From positions 3,656,001-3,720,000 of the forward strand of contig JACVVK020000012.1 in assembly GCA_018292915.2 (NCBI GenBank): 64,000 bases of DNA, in the 5' to 3' direction. Position numbers and translations under genes: made by a program. The notes beneath the pieces were generated by a model. It saw only the letters and a program-made list of their open reading frames with translations, did no database searches and was not told the DNA's origin. Below, one piece after another: positions 1 through 10,407 of the stretch (the first letter of the stretch is position 1; every line of letters begins with the position of its first letter). This stretch comes from Batillaria attramentaria. Its lineage: Eukaryota; Mollusca; Gastropoda; Batillariidae.

Positions 1-260
1 ATCAGGAAGGCGCGTGGAAGCATTAAGGCTACATGTACTGGCTTGTCTATTTCCGTTTGATAATGATTTGTTTTTTTCTGTGGTCCAACTTCTGTGTAAT
101 TTATTTATTTGCTTTTGTTACTGATTGCCTAAGGTAAGGTGTGTTAATAAACTTTTAACTGAACTTTTAAAAACACTTTTGAAGGTTTCTTCTTCTTCTT
201 CTTCTTCTCTCTCTCTCTCTCTCTCTTCTCTGATATGCGTGTGTTCACAAAATACCTGTT
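1..260. other. AT-rich left edge with TTC/TC microsatellite
   Basis: No gene is visible here. A (TTC)n then (TC)n simple repeat runs from about 186 to 232. It lies just downstream of the 3' end of the minus-strand Harbinger transposase gene, so it is either 3' flank or still inside that transposon. Confidence 0.6.
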
Positions 261-1043
261 TTAGAAGTTTTGTTGGATGATCCTGTCTCTGACTGCTTTC
301 CCAGCTGCTGTCCTTGCTCTTTCTTCGTTGCCAACGTTGGCTTGGTCATCTTCGTCAGAGCTGTCATCATCACTGCTGCTGTCCGATGATTCGGAGGAAT
401 CATCCGGAGGTGGGGGTAGACGCAGACGCCTTGCCTTGTTGTGCAGCATGAAGCACACAACAATGACCTTGCAGGCCTTTGTGGGTTGCAAACGAAGCCG
501 AGCTCGCAAGCAGTGCCATCTTTGTTTGGTAACTCCAATGGCCCTCTCCACGGTTGTGCGCGCGGAGCTGTGGGAGAAGTTGTACTGCCTTTCCTTTCTT
601 GTGCGTTGATTCCTCACAGGGGTCATCAGCCATGGTCTGAGCATATAACCACTATCTGCCAGTATTATGCCGTCGACAGGCTTCTCGTTTCCCTCAAAGC
701 TCCGGAAGAGTGAAGACAAACGAAGAATTTTGGAATCGTGTACTGATCCCGGCCATCTAGCAACCACGTTCAGCCACACGAGATCGGCATCACAGACCAC
801 CTGAAATAATTAATCAGTTTGTTGGTCTTGAATGTCCAGTTTGAAAAGAAATACCTGACTGTCTTTCTAAAATGTTTGATTTTACGCTGCAACGTTATTA
901 TCTTCTATGGTTGATCGTGCGATGCAACTGATAACGTTTGAGTACGGCACTGCCAGCACATGCACAAAATCATGCTTTATCCTCAGACAAGTATACTGAG
1001 AGCTGAAATACTCGCTGGAGGAGACGAATAATTTCGAGTGTGT

Positions 1044-1074
<31 letters not shown>

Positions 1075-1973
1075 GGGGTGAGTTTGGGTTGGGTTGTGTC
1101 ACTGCCGGAATAAGCAAGCAGTCATGCTTTATCCAAAGACAAGACAAGTATAGTGAGTGTTCAAATATTGGCGAGAGGAGATGACTGGAAGGAAGGGGTG
1201 AGTGGGGGTGGTGTGTGCACTGCCGCCGGCAGACAAGCATGCTTTATCCTTGGAGATATATACTGAGCATTAAAAATGTATAAACTTACTTGAACATTTA
1301 TGGAGTGGAAACCCTTGCGGTTCACGAACTCGTTTTCCTGTTCATGTGGTGCCTCAATGGCCACATGAGTGCCGTCGATGCAGGCAAATGCACGGGGGAA
1401 GCCAGACATGTTGAAGAACTTGACCATGCTGTTGTCGGCTTGTCTCTGGGTCGGTCCTTTGATGTAATCAGCAGACATTCTGAAGAGAGCGTTGGTCACA
1501 CGTGTGATCGTTCGACTAACTGTACCTTGGTCAACACCGATGAGATCTCCCACTGTGTTTTGGAAAGTACCAGTGGCATAATATCGAAGTGTCAGTAATA
1601 CTTGCAACACAGGTGTGAGGGCTCCTGTCCGTCTTGCAGGGTACTCCAGCGCATGTTCTATCTCTGCTGTTAACTCCAAGATAGCGCGTCTGTTGAAGCG
1701 AAATTTCTTATACACTTTGCCATCATCATACACCTCCAGAGGGTGCGTTCTGTCACGAAAAATCCTCAATCGTCGGCGTTGTCTTCGTTGATAGAACGCG
1801 AAAGCAATGGCTGCCGCCATATTTGTTTTGACGACAGTCTGAGACAATCCTCCGTTCACCTGCTCTATCGTGGGTGTAAATTTTGGCTCGTTTAGTCCAC
1901 GGTTTAGTCTGTCTCTTCGCATTGTCCGGGTCCATGCATAGCTAACAACGCCGTTTAGTCCCAGACAACTCAT
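261..1973 (-). CDS. PIF/Harbinger (HARBI1-like) DDE transposase, two exons
   Basis: DDE nuclease of the PIF/Harbinger superfamily, which cuts and joins transposon ends in the nucleus. Exon 1 is 1973-1290 and exon 2 is 800-261. The donor reads CAA|GTAAGT and the acceptor CAG|GTGGTC, joined in phase 0 to give 407 aa. Seen: ACIDGTHVAIEAP (D200), WPGSVHDS (D250) and TTVERAIG (E313) form the catalytic triad. NRKGFHSINVQ|VVCDAD spans the splice and is typical of the family. A helix-turn-helix-like stretch (GDLIGVDQGTVSRTITRVTNAL) lies at 142-163. The C-terminus is an acidic Ser/Asp tract. A start at M52 (MAAAIAF) would give 356 aa, close to the roughly 350 aa usual for the family, so the annotated N-terminal 51 residues are doubtful. 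No stop or frameshift is visible. The Myb-like partner gene of such elements was not found here. A domesticated copy cannot be excluded. Confidence 0.88.
801..1289 (-). other. Intron of the Harbinger transposase gene
   Basis: This 489-bp intron contains a (TG)n tract at about 1039-1057 followed by a poly(G) run of about 20 at 1058-1078. Two related segments of about 150 bp (954-1105 and 1107-1270) share phrases such as CATGCTTTATCC and TATACTGAGAGC/CATT, which suggests an internal duplication. Confidence 0.6.
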
Positions 1974-2010
1974 ATAGTCCCTGACTTTCCGTATTGTCTC
2001 GCTCCATACA

Positions 2011-2366
2011 TCACATCCCTGCTGTTAACTCCAAGATAGCGCGTCGGTTGAAGCAAAATTTCTTATACACTTTGCTATCATCATACACTTCTAGAGGGTG
2101 CGTTCTGTCACGAAAAATCCTCAATCTTCGGCGTTGTCTTCGTTGATAGAACGCGAAAGCAATGGCTGCCGCCATATTTGTTTTGACGACAGTCTGAGAC
2201 AATCCTCCGTTCACCTGCTCTATCGTGGGTGTAAATTTTGGCTCGTTTAGTCCACGGTCTAGTCTGTTTCTTCGCATTGTCCGGGTCCATGCATAGCTAA
2301 CAACGCCGTTTAGTACCAGACAACTCATATAGTCCCTGACTTTCCGTATTGTCTCGCTTCATGCAT
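2011..2366 (-). pseudogene. Tandem partial duplicate of the Harbinger transposase 5' end
   Basis: A segment of about 345 bp at 2022-2366 nearly repeats 1664-2007. It covers the region upstream of the start and the first 100 or so codons, with a handful of substitutions (for example MSCLVLNG instead of MSCLGLNG, and RRNRLDRG instead of RRDRLNRG). The coding frame stops just after the duplicated part (ELTAGM then stop), so it carries no DDE residues. The array is head-to-tail in the same orientation as the intact gene and sits upstream of it. Confidence 0.8.
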
Positions 2367-2828
2367 CAGGCTCTAGCCGCGATGACATGCAGCACATGAT
2401 GCTAGATCCCAGTGGAATGCTATATGGTGCTCCCAGGAAAGATTACCAAGAATCAAACGTTAGAAAGAAACATGCTGAGGATTGGTTAGACGAGCAAGCT
2501 GCTCCAGAGGTTCGGACAAAATAGCAGCAAATATCCTCAAAGCTAACCCGTTGTGCTGTGCTACCACTGACTGGCTCTGTTTTGTCACTTCCTGTCAGTT
2601 TAAGTGAAACTGCCGATGGAAAGGCACAAAAAGTACTAAAGGAAATTCGCAAACCCACTTGTAGCAGAAGTGACATAATTTGGGATTCGAGCGCCTCAGA
2701 TGTATGTATAGTTATGTTTATATGAATAACGTGTAATAACTATTGTAGCTGTATTGGCATCGCTATTGCTCAGTCTTTGGCCTCTCTTTTGGACTTCTGT
2801 AACCAGACAACTGACGTCATTAGGGAGA
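2367..2828. other. No recognisable gene
   Basis: I found no coding homology, RNA gene or clear repeat in this stretch between the Harbinger duplicate and the dispersed GCCGCG-family repeat. Confidence 0.4.
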
Positions 2829-3199
2829 GTTAGTTACTAGTTAGGGCTTAACGCCGCGCCAGCAACAAAGACTAATTCGCGGCTAAGTAAAGTCTTCCTC
2901 CGCCAAGTCATTAACTTTAAGTCATGAAAGGGTAGTACTTAAAACATGATGTAAATAAATATTAAAAATCTGGCTGGTTTAAATGAGATGACAGGGCTCT
3001 TTTATCGAGTCGAGTCCAAGAGTGAAAACTTAACAAGGGCTTCACAGTAAAGAAGGCTGATCAAGGAGAGTCCTTAGTGATTACAATGACTAGATTTTAA
3101 AAAAATAAGTTTGACTCTCTCAAGAAACCGAAGATGCTGCCCCGGGGGTCGTTAGGGAGTGAGCAGAAAACTGTAGAGAAAATTCCTTAGTTACCAATC
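2829..3199 (+). repeat. GGGCTTAACGCCGCG-family dispersed repeat, left part (interrupted)
   Basis: Starts with GTTAGTTACTAGTTAGGGC, followed by the conserved core TTAACGCCGCG..AACAAAGACTA..CGCGGCTAA. Copies of the same core occur near 8795, 12307, 20455 (reverse), 60228 and 63427. The copy at 12307 shows that this element continues as ATTCCTTAGTTGCCAATGAAGAC. Here that sequence is split by an insertion at 3200-4972 and resumes at 4973. Confidence 0.75.
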
Positions 3200-4972
3200 A
3201 GTGATGTGGCCAGGGCTCGGACATCGGACATAGACCGATCAAAATGGGAAATGTCCCATCGTTTGCACCCCAGCTAGGACATTTGTCCCATTGATTCACA
3301 ATGCTGGCGGACATTGTCCCATTCATTCATGTTTGACTCGGTCATGCCATTTGAGTTTCACGGCAAGCAGCATAGATTCGGCGTCTGGCTTCGCGGCGAA
3401 ACTCTTACTCTGTCCCTGTTATTTTTAGTAACTTCTTGTCGTCAGCTGAAACCGCTCGGCCAATCAAATTCCGTTACCGGCAAAAGCGCTCACTTTTCTG
3501 TGACGTCAACTGTATTTGCGCATTGTTGTCGTCTGCTGCCGACTGAGAAACGTGTTTGAGACCGTGCTAAAAGTTTACCATCTCATACACAATGCCCCCC
3601 CCCCCCCCCCAAAAAAAAAAGACCCAGGCCCGGAAAAGGTCAGTCGTTTTTGACGGCTATGTTCAAAAAGAGCAATGTTTCTCAATCCGCAAGCGCTTCT
3701 AACGCGGATGACCCGATGGAGGGGGGTAGTGAAGAGTTTCCTCTCAGTTCGGAGGCACCGAGTGGCACTCCTAGTCCCCCATCGCATGAGCCCAAAATCG
3801 AAAGATGTTGAAAACGAAAGTACCAAGCCCCCCCCCGCTCGACAACTAGTATCCAGTTGGTTCAAAGTATTTCCATGGTTGGTTTACAATGAAGTAACGC
3901 TGACCATGTTTTGCAGTGTGTGCATGAATGATGGTGTAGCCAAAAACTCGTTCACAAGGGGGTGCGGGAATCTCCGTAAGTTCGCGCTCTCGGGCCCTGC
4001 AGATGCCGATGCAGGTACAAAATTGGATGCAAGCTGAAAAAATGCAGCTTACCCGAAAGGAGCATGCAATATTACAAACGGCAAGGGCATTGTGAAGCGA
4101 TGGAAACAAAAGAGAGAGGGGAGGTTGTTCAAATCAAAAACATCGGCATCACAGTTGGAGACCACAGGCTCTTCTTCCTGAATTGTTGTTTGGCTGCTTC
4201 AACTCTTGCCCCAGTGGATCTCTGTGGCCACAGAGACTTGCTGATTAACTCTTTGGCTGCCAAGGCAGGGTAGTGGCCATGCAAATGCATGGCCACTTCC
4301 ATGCCTTGGTAGTCAAGGGGTGAAATGAGAGAAACTGAAAGTCTTTAGCCCTTTCCCGTCGTAGAACACATTACTGACAAAAGATTTCTAAGGAAGTCTT
4401 GTGTCAGAAATGTGTGCTCTGATCTGAGAGGGTTAATGGGTTCATAGGCGTCATGTGTTTCAGTGAACTAAGGGAGAGAAACAGACAAAGGGGCACTTTA
4501 GCTCATTTACCTCTGATGATGTCTGCTGTCCATGCTTTTAGCATGGACGGACAGCAGGTGTCAGTAGGGGTGAATGTGGTTAAACAAAGAACTGAGAAAA
4601 AGACCCTTCTAACACACTCATGAATACATTATCTTTTCTGACAGTGTTGTCTTTTTATTTTAAATTTATTTGAAACAATCAGTTTATTACAACAAATTCT
4701 TCATTTTATTCAATATTGTTCTGACATTTTGAAGTCTCAATTAGAAAATGAGATCAGTTTGTCAATGGTGTCTATTAAAAATTCCTGGTTAATATGACAT
4801 CTTGTTCTGTTATTATTTAAAAGTTGTATTAAATTAGAACAATAATTTAACTTGATTTTTTTTTTGACGTTTCCATGTCCCATTAATTTTTTGAAGCAGG
4901 ACAAAATGTCCTATCAAGTGTTTGGCTTCAGGACATTTTGTCCCATCTGGTCTCCGAGCTGGCCACATCACT
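3200..4972 (+). mobile_element. hAT-like DNA transposon, non-autonomous, with perfect 15-bp TIRs
   Basis: The ends are CAGTGATGTGGCCAG (3199/3200 onward) and CTGGCCACATCACTG (to about 4972), exact reverse complements of each other. The hexamer ACCAAT flanks both sides, and a paralogous uninterrupted sequence at 12830-12860 shows the filled site without the insert. CAGTG-type ends and a short target duplication fit the hAT superfamily, although 8 bp is usual and only 6 bp match here. The interior holds a decayed transposase start (separate entry), paired GGACATTTTGTCC-like motifs near both ends, and no intact ORF. Confidence 0.82.
3590..4140 (+). pseudogene. Degenerate hAT transposase N-terminus (TTF-type zinc finger)
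   Basis: Within the 1.77-kb hAT-like element, one frame reads FKVFPWLVYNEVTLTMFCSV and continues CMNDGVAKNSFTRGCGNL. This matches the TTF-type zinc-finger pattern, and the same domain reads HPWLRYDGQAMYCATC in the intact hAT gene at 23.7-27.1 kb. Coherent peptide shifts between frames, with stops at about 3810 and 4037, so the reading frame is broken in at least two places. It encodes no catalytic core. This ties the non-autonomous element to the ZNF862/ZMYM-like hAT group. Confidence 0.65.
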
Positions 4973-5035
4973 GACCAATGAAGACAACATGCCTGGAATG
5001 CGGTTGGATGACGGCTCCAACGCGGAACGTTTTGA
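4973..5035 (+). repeat. GCCGCG-family repeat, right part
   Basis: CCAATGAAGACAACATGCCTGG..GGTTGGA..CGGCTCCAACGCGGAAC matches 12850-12906. It continues the repeat interrupted at 3200. Confidence 0.7.
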
Positions 5036-5060
5036 GAAGTGCAATTTACGAACAGAACAG

Positions 5061-5132
<72 letters not shown>

Positions 5133-5157
5133 TCTGTTCGTAAATTGCACTTCTCAA
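5032..5157. repeat. Palindrome: 26-bp inverted repeat around a (TA)n core
   Basis: Positions 5032-5057 and 5132-5157 are exact reverse complements (26 bp each). They enclose about 70 bp of almost pure TA dinucleotides. The whole could extrude as a cruciform or, if transcribed, fold into one long hairpin. It may be a very small foldback element expanded by the TA microsatellite. Confidence 0.9.
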
Positions 5158-5279
5158 TGTCTAAATGTTGGCCAACTCATGGTACATTGCAGGGTACTTT
5201 GCCCACCCTGTAGGACTCCAAACTATAAGCTTAAACTGTACGCGTCAAGATTTAAATGGGAATGTGCAGAAGACATTTC

Positions 5280-5595
5280 TAGCCTGCTGGATTGAGAAAT
5301 AGAACGCGTAGAAAAAGAAAAGAACAGGAAACACTCACAACACCCATCCTTCGGCTACAATAGACCATGGACTGTGTTGTGAGAACCCCAAGCCCCAACA
5401 CGAACTCTGGTCTGGTGACACGTCTTGCCAGGCAAATGCGTTCAATCGTTGGGTTGTGAAGTCAAACACCAAAACGTAAAAGGAAACGGGAGACACCTCT
5501 AACATGCTGGACTGAGAAATAACGCGCAAGAAAAGAACGAAAGAAGTAAAACTCACAACACCCGCCCTTAGGCTAAAATAGACCATTGACAGCAA
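5280..5595. repeat. Imperfect direct duplication of about 90 bp
   Basis: The segments near 5280-5370 and 5505-5592 share the order TGCTGGA.TGAGAAATA, ACGCG, AAGAAAAGAAC, ACTCACAACACCC, GGCTA.AATAGACCAT. They are separated by about 135 bp of unrelated sequence. Confidence 0.65.
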
Positions 5596-5611
5596 TCAGG
5601 ATAGAATCAAG

Positions 5612-5839
5612 AACCCACCCTACAGTCCAGACCTTGCTCCATGCGACTTCTGGCTTTTCCCTATCCTGAAAGAGAGACTCGCTGGCCAGAACTTTGACCG
5701 TGAAGAGGACCTCGCAAAAGCAGTAAAATCACAGTTCGATGCCATACCCAAGGAGGACTACCAGGGGGCGCTTTTTGCGTGGCGCAGAAGGCTGGAAAAG
5801 TGTGTACGGGTCAAGGGGGAATACTTCGAGGGGATGTGA
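5612..5839 (+). pseudogene. Mariner-family transposase, C-terminal fragment
   Basis: A 75-codon open stretch ends in TGA and carries the mariner signature PPYSPDLAPCDFWLF. The second D (in CDF) aligns with the third catalytic aspartate of the D,D34D triad. It is followed by a typical tail (AWRRRLEKCVRVKGEYFEGM). Nothing recognisable as the HTH domain or first two aspartates lies upstream, so this is a 5'-deleted relic. No start codon belongs to it. Confidence 0.85.
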
Positions 5840-6640
5840 AGATAAGAAGTTGGAGCTATGTGTAAAACCAGAGTTACATAGCTGTTTCCAATTCCCATTG
5901 AACAACCCTCGTAACTCACTGAAAATTTGCACTGGCGAGTTGTGTAAATTCATGTAACGCACGGAAGCGCTAAATTGAGTAGTTTGTGACAAACTACTCC
6001 AGATAGTGTGCACCTCGGACGAAGTATATGCCGAATTCTGTCCGAGATACCATACGATAATGACCCAATCAGCTTAAATAAACGTGTGATGCGCACAAAT
6101 TTGAGTTGTGAACTTATTTCTAATAACTCTGTCAGCTGCTTTGCGTGGAAAGTTTGAAATCACAGAAAGCGATTTTGCAAGGAAGGTGTCAGACTGTGTT
6201 GTGCGCAAGGGACCGCGATGATGGCCGCCCAAAGCGGGGTTTGGTTAAACAACCTGCGAGGATCTGACAAGACTGGGAGACTGTTGGTGCCTCACATAAG
6301 CAACAAATGGCTATTTCATGTTGAAGCCGAAGGTGGTTGAAACGTCATTTAATAATTAAGGGCTAGTTCACGGTCAGCCGTAATCACTGACTCCGGCAGG
6401 AATCTTTCTCTGCGTTCAGTTCGTTTATAAATGAGCGGAATGAAATTCTCTAAACTTTTGCTTTAAATGGAAAAACCTTGAAGGAGGAGGAGGAGGGGGG
6501 GGGGGGGAATAACAAAGTGCCATTTGCTTGTTAACAGTGTTACTGCTGTTACATTAAAGACGTTAGCGATTTCGGGCCTTGAGACCATTGGGATAGTGTA
6601 GTTTTGTAGTCCCCTAGGTTAAGAATACGATTTGTGCAAC
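5840..6640. other. No gene; fragment shared with 21.85 kb
   Basis: Probable 3' flank of the mariner relic. A stretch of about 50 bp at 6380-6430 (CTCCGGCAGGAATCTTTCTC and onward) recurs at about 21860-21900, so it belongs to a dispersed repeat. A poly(G) run lies at about 6496-6507. Confidence 0.5.
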
Positions 6641-6689
6641 CTAGTCTCCTAGGTTAGGATTTGGGTATTATTGCTGCTAGACTCATTTG

Positions 6690-8450
6690 GGTCAGGACCA
6701 TTTTGTGTTGTTTAGATACTTTGTTGTGTTTGCTAAACCCCCATGCAGGGTTCGGGTCGTACATATTGTGGTGTTGTTTAGATACTTTGTTGTGTTTGCT
6801 AAACCCCCATGCAGGGTTAGGATCAAACATATTGTGGTGTTGTTTAGATACTTTGTTGTGTTTGCTAAACCCCCATGCAGGGTTCGGATCGTACATATTG
6901 TGTTGTTTAGATACTTTGCTGTGTTTGCTAAAGCCCCATGCAGGGTTCGGATCGTACATATTGTGGTGTTGTTTAGATACTTTGTTGTGTTTGCTAAACC
7001 CCCATGCAGGGTTCGGATCGTACATATTGTGTTGTTTAGATACTTTGCTGTGTTTGCTAAAGCCCCATGCAGGGTTCGGATCGTACATATTGTGGTGTTG
7101 TTTAGATACTTTGTTGTGTTTGCTAAACCCCCATGCAGGGTTAAAACGTACAAATTGTGGTGTTGTTTAGATACTTTGTTGTGTTTGCTAAACCCCCATG
7201 CAGGGTTAGGATCGAACACATTGTGGTGTTGTTAAACTTGTTTAGATACTTTGTTGTGTTTGCTAAACCCCCATGCAGGGTTAGGATCGTACATATTGTG
7301 GTGTTGTTAAACAACTTGTTTAGATACTTTGTTGTGTTTGCTAAACCCCCATGCAGGGTTAGGATCAAACATATTGTGGTGTTGTTTAGATACTTTGTTG
7401 TGTTTGCTAAACCCCCATGCAGGGTTCGGATCGTACATATTGTGTTGTTTAGATACTTTGCTGTGTTTGCTAAAGCCCCATGCAGGGTTCGGATCGTACA
7501 TATTGTGGTGTTGTTTAGATACTTTGTTGCGTTTCCTAAACCCCCATGCAGGGTTCGGATCATACATATTGTGTTGTTTAGATACTTTGCTGTGTTTGCT
7601 AAAGCCCCATGCAGGGTTCGGATCGTACATATTGTGGTGTTGTTTAGATACTTTGTTGTGTTTGCTAAACCCCCATGCAGGGTTAAAACGTACAAATTGT
7701 GGTGTTGTTTAGATACTTTGTTGTGTTTGCTAAACCCCCATGCAGGGTTAGGATCGAACACATTGTGGTGTTGTTAAACAACTTGTTTAGATACTTTGTT
7801 GTGTTTGCTAAACCCCCATGCAGGGTTAGGATCGTACATATTGTGGTGTTGTTAAACAACTTGTTTAGATACTTTGTTGTGTTTGCTAAACCCCCATGCA
7901 GGGTTAGGATCGAACATATTGTGGTGTTGTTTAGATACTTTGTTGTGTTTGCTAAACCCCCATGCAGGGTTAGGATCGAACATATTGTGGTGTTGTTTAG
8001 ATACTTTGTTGTGTTTGCTAAACCCCCATGCAGGGTTAGGATCGAACATATTGTGGTGTTGTTTAGATACTTTGTTGTGTTTGCTAAACCCCCATGCAGG
8101 GTTCGGATCGTACATATTGTGGTGTTGTTTAGATACTTTGCTGTGTTTGCTAAAGCCCCATGCAGGGTTAGGATTGTACATATTGTGGTGTTGTTTAGAT
8201 ACTTTGTTGTGTTTGCTAAACCCCCATGCAGGGTTAGGATCGAACATATTGTGGTGTTGTTTAGATACTTTGTTGTGTTTGCTAAACCCCCATGCAGGGT
8301 TCGGATCGTACATATTGTGGTGTTGTTTAGATACTTTGCTGTGTTTGCTAAAGCCCCATGCAGGGTTAGGATTGTACATATTGTGGTGTTGTTTAGATAC
8401 TTTGTTGTGTTTGCTAAACCCCCATGCAGGGTTAGGATCGTACATATTTT
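6690..8450. repeat. Minisatellite, about 26 copies of a 66-bp unit
   Basis: The unit has the landmarks TTGTTTAGATACTTTGTTGT, GTTTGCTAAACCCCCATGCA, GGGTTAGGATCG and AACATATTGTGGTG. Variant unit lengths are 63, 66, about 75 and 78 bp, all multiples of three. Because the monomer also lacks stops in several frames, long overlapping ORFs appear on both strands; these are a consequence of the repeat. A higher-order period is visible: the diagnostic TTAAAACGTACAAATTG variant occurs at 7141 and about 542 bp later at 7683. A three-unit block near 8100-8290 is repeated at 8298-8440. Each unit contains two inverted pairs (GTTTAG/CTAAAC and AACCC/GGGTT). Confidence 0.95.
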
Positions 8451-8675
8451 GGTGTGCACTGCTTATCAAGTTATGCTGAACCCAGGTTTTCATTTTTGGT
8501 GCAGGCCTTGAATGTGCCCTCTATTGGCCCTCGGCGCTTTCAAGCTGAATAATCGGAATTGACAGTTTCCTTTGTTTATTAACTTAAGCCTTGGGCTGGC
8601 ACAGCGAATCTGCGGGAGACGAGAGCTATCTTGCAAACAAATAAATTTTGATTTTGTAATCGAACTCAAAGTACA

Positions 8676-8930
8676 GTCGGACTCGCTTATAAGGAGCTCG
8701 CTTATAAGAGACCTCTTTTATAATGAGCAATTTTTTTTCCCGGTTTGAGTTGTTCTTTGTTATTTATACAAAATCCCGCTTATAAGGGTGAGTGAGTGAG
8801 TGAGTGAGTTTTTAGGGCTTAAAGCCGCGCAAGCCCCGCTTATAAGGAGCTCGCTTATAAGAGACCTCGCCTATTAGGAGTAAAATTTTCTGCCCCGAAT
8901 GGCAATTTAGTTCGATTATAAGGAGTAGGG
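8676..8930. mobile_element. Pogo/Tigger-like MITE fragment with nested dispersed repeat
   Basis: ACAGTCGGACTCGCTTATAA and repeated CGCTTATAAG motifs resemble pogo/Tigger-type termini (CAGT..CTCG.TTATAA). The 44-bp GTGAGTGAGTGAGTGAG..GGGCTTAAAGCCGCGCAAGCC piece of the GCCGCG family is inserted at about 8795-8838. No transposase is present. The family assignment is inferred from the terminal motif alone. Confidence 0.5.
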
Positions 8931-8999
8931 GGGACGATCACCTCTCTGGTATCCCTAAAACCGAAAGTAGCACTGACTTTTCTAGGACGAGTTATCTTT

Positions 9000-10380
9000 C
9001 ATTAATACTATTTCCGTTCTTGTGCAGCTTGCATCATCGATTTTTTTTTCTATGCATATAATAATCCTTGCCGTCATCACAACATTCATCCTCTCTACTG
9101 GCCTCTCTCTTTTCACGTGTCCTTCATTAAACACCATCAACATCACTGTAAATCCCTCCAAAATGACTTCACCACAAGCATCATCCTCATCCATCAATAT
9201 CATATACCCATCTTCACTCTCATCATCCTCATCACCACAAGCATCATCCTCATCCATCAATATCATATACCCATCTTCACTTTCCTCCTCCTCATCATCA
9301 CCTGACAATATTTCTACTTACACAACACCAGAGCACACCCCAGCTCACACCGCAACACACACAACTGCTCTCACCACAGACACAAACACAGAACACTCAA
9401 TAAGCACCATAACACACACAGTACTACAACACTTCTACATTGCACACCAACTAGACCAACTCATCACTGACATCCACTCACACAACAACAACATCCTCCC
9501 AGCACCACTCACATATGCACCACAGCTCACTGACACTACCAGGATCTACACCTTTCTTCATGCAAAAACTTCTTACTGACATCAACCTCAGAATCAAAAG
9601 TGCTCTTCTACACCGCGTCATGGACCTTCAATCATATCACAACAATCAAGCCTACTCTCTTCTTAACACCACAACAGTTACAGACAACATAATGGACAGA
9701 CTCAAACACAAGATTTCATAGGAACACACACCACACTACTTGACGCATGCACTAGGAACACACCCCTACCACCACACTTACGCACACCACCATCTTCACC
9801 TACATCCACACCACCCTCACCTAAACCTGTGCACATACAACCCACATCAACATCTGCACCACCCTCATCCACATATACACTTACACTACCCTCAAACACA
9901 TCCACATCTGCTCCACTTTCAACCAAACCACCACCCTCATCCACCTGAACCAACCTCATCTGAACCCCTGCCTGCACTACCCTCATCAAACAAACCTACA
10001 CCCATACCACCATCTTCCACATCTACACCATCCTCATCCACACATACGCACACATCATTCACATCTGCACCCACAACATCCTCATCACACTTCAAATACC
10101 CTGCACCAAAACCACGACAACCATACACAACACCCACACACGCCACACCAAACAGATCACACAGACCACTCTTACCTCCACCACACTGCAGAAAAAGTTT
10201 ACTTCCAAACCCAGCCACACACCCATACAGACGCCCACGCACACCACTTCTACAGACACCTAACAAACCAACACACACTCACACTGATAAACACTAACCA
10301 ACACACACGTACACTGATACACACTACAAATCATACGTTTTAACCCATCACTTTACATCATCTTTCATACTCATTCTCAT
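9000..10380. repeat. G-depleted low-complexity (CA/TCA-rich) tract
   Basis: The plus strand is almost free of G for about 1.3 kb and is dominated by CA, CAC and TCATC words. A 63-bp unit (CATCATCCTCATCCATCAAT and onward) is tandemly duplicated at about 9178-9300. The open frames of 185 codons found here (rich in His/Pro/Thr or Ser) follow from composition. I do not support them as genes. Confidence 0.7.
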
Positions 10381-10407
10381 CTCCATCTTCATACGAGAAA
10401 TAAAAAA

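Noticed and set aside
6690..8450. CRISPR-like repeat array
   Set aside because: Units are contiguous and near identical with no unique spacers; the context is eukaryotic.
6654..8511. Six or more ORFs of 100-270 aa on both strands as secreted repeat proteins
   Set aside because: They are overlapping readings of one 66-bp stop-free monomer; several frames are open at once, so openness alone is not evidence of coding.
9740..10297. 185-aa His/Pro/Thr-rich ORF
   Set aside because: Produced by CA/CAC-rich low-complexity sequence lacking G on the plus strand, so TAG/TGA stops are rare; no domain or splice support.
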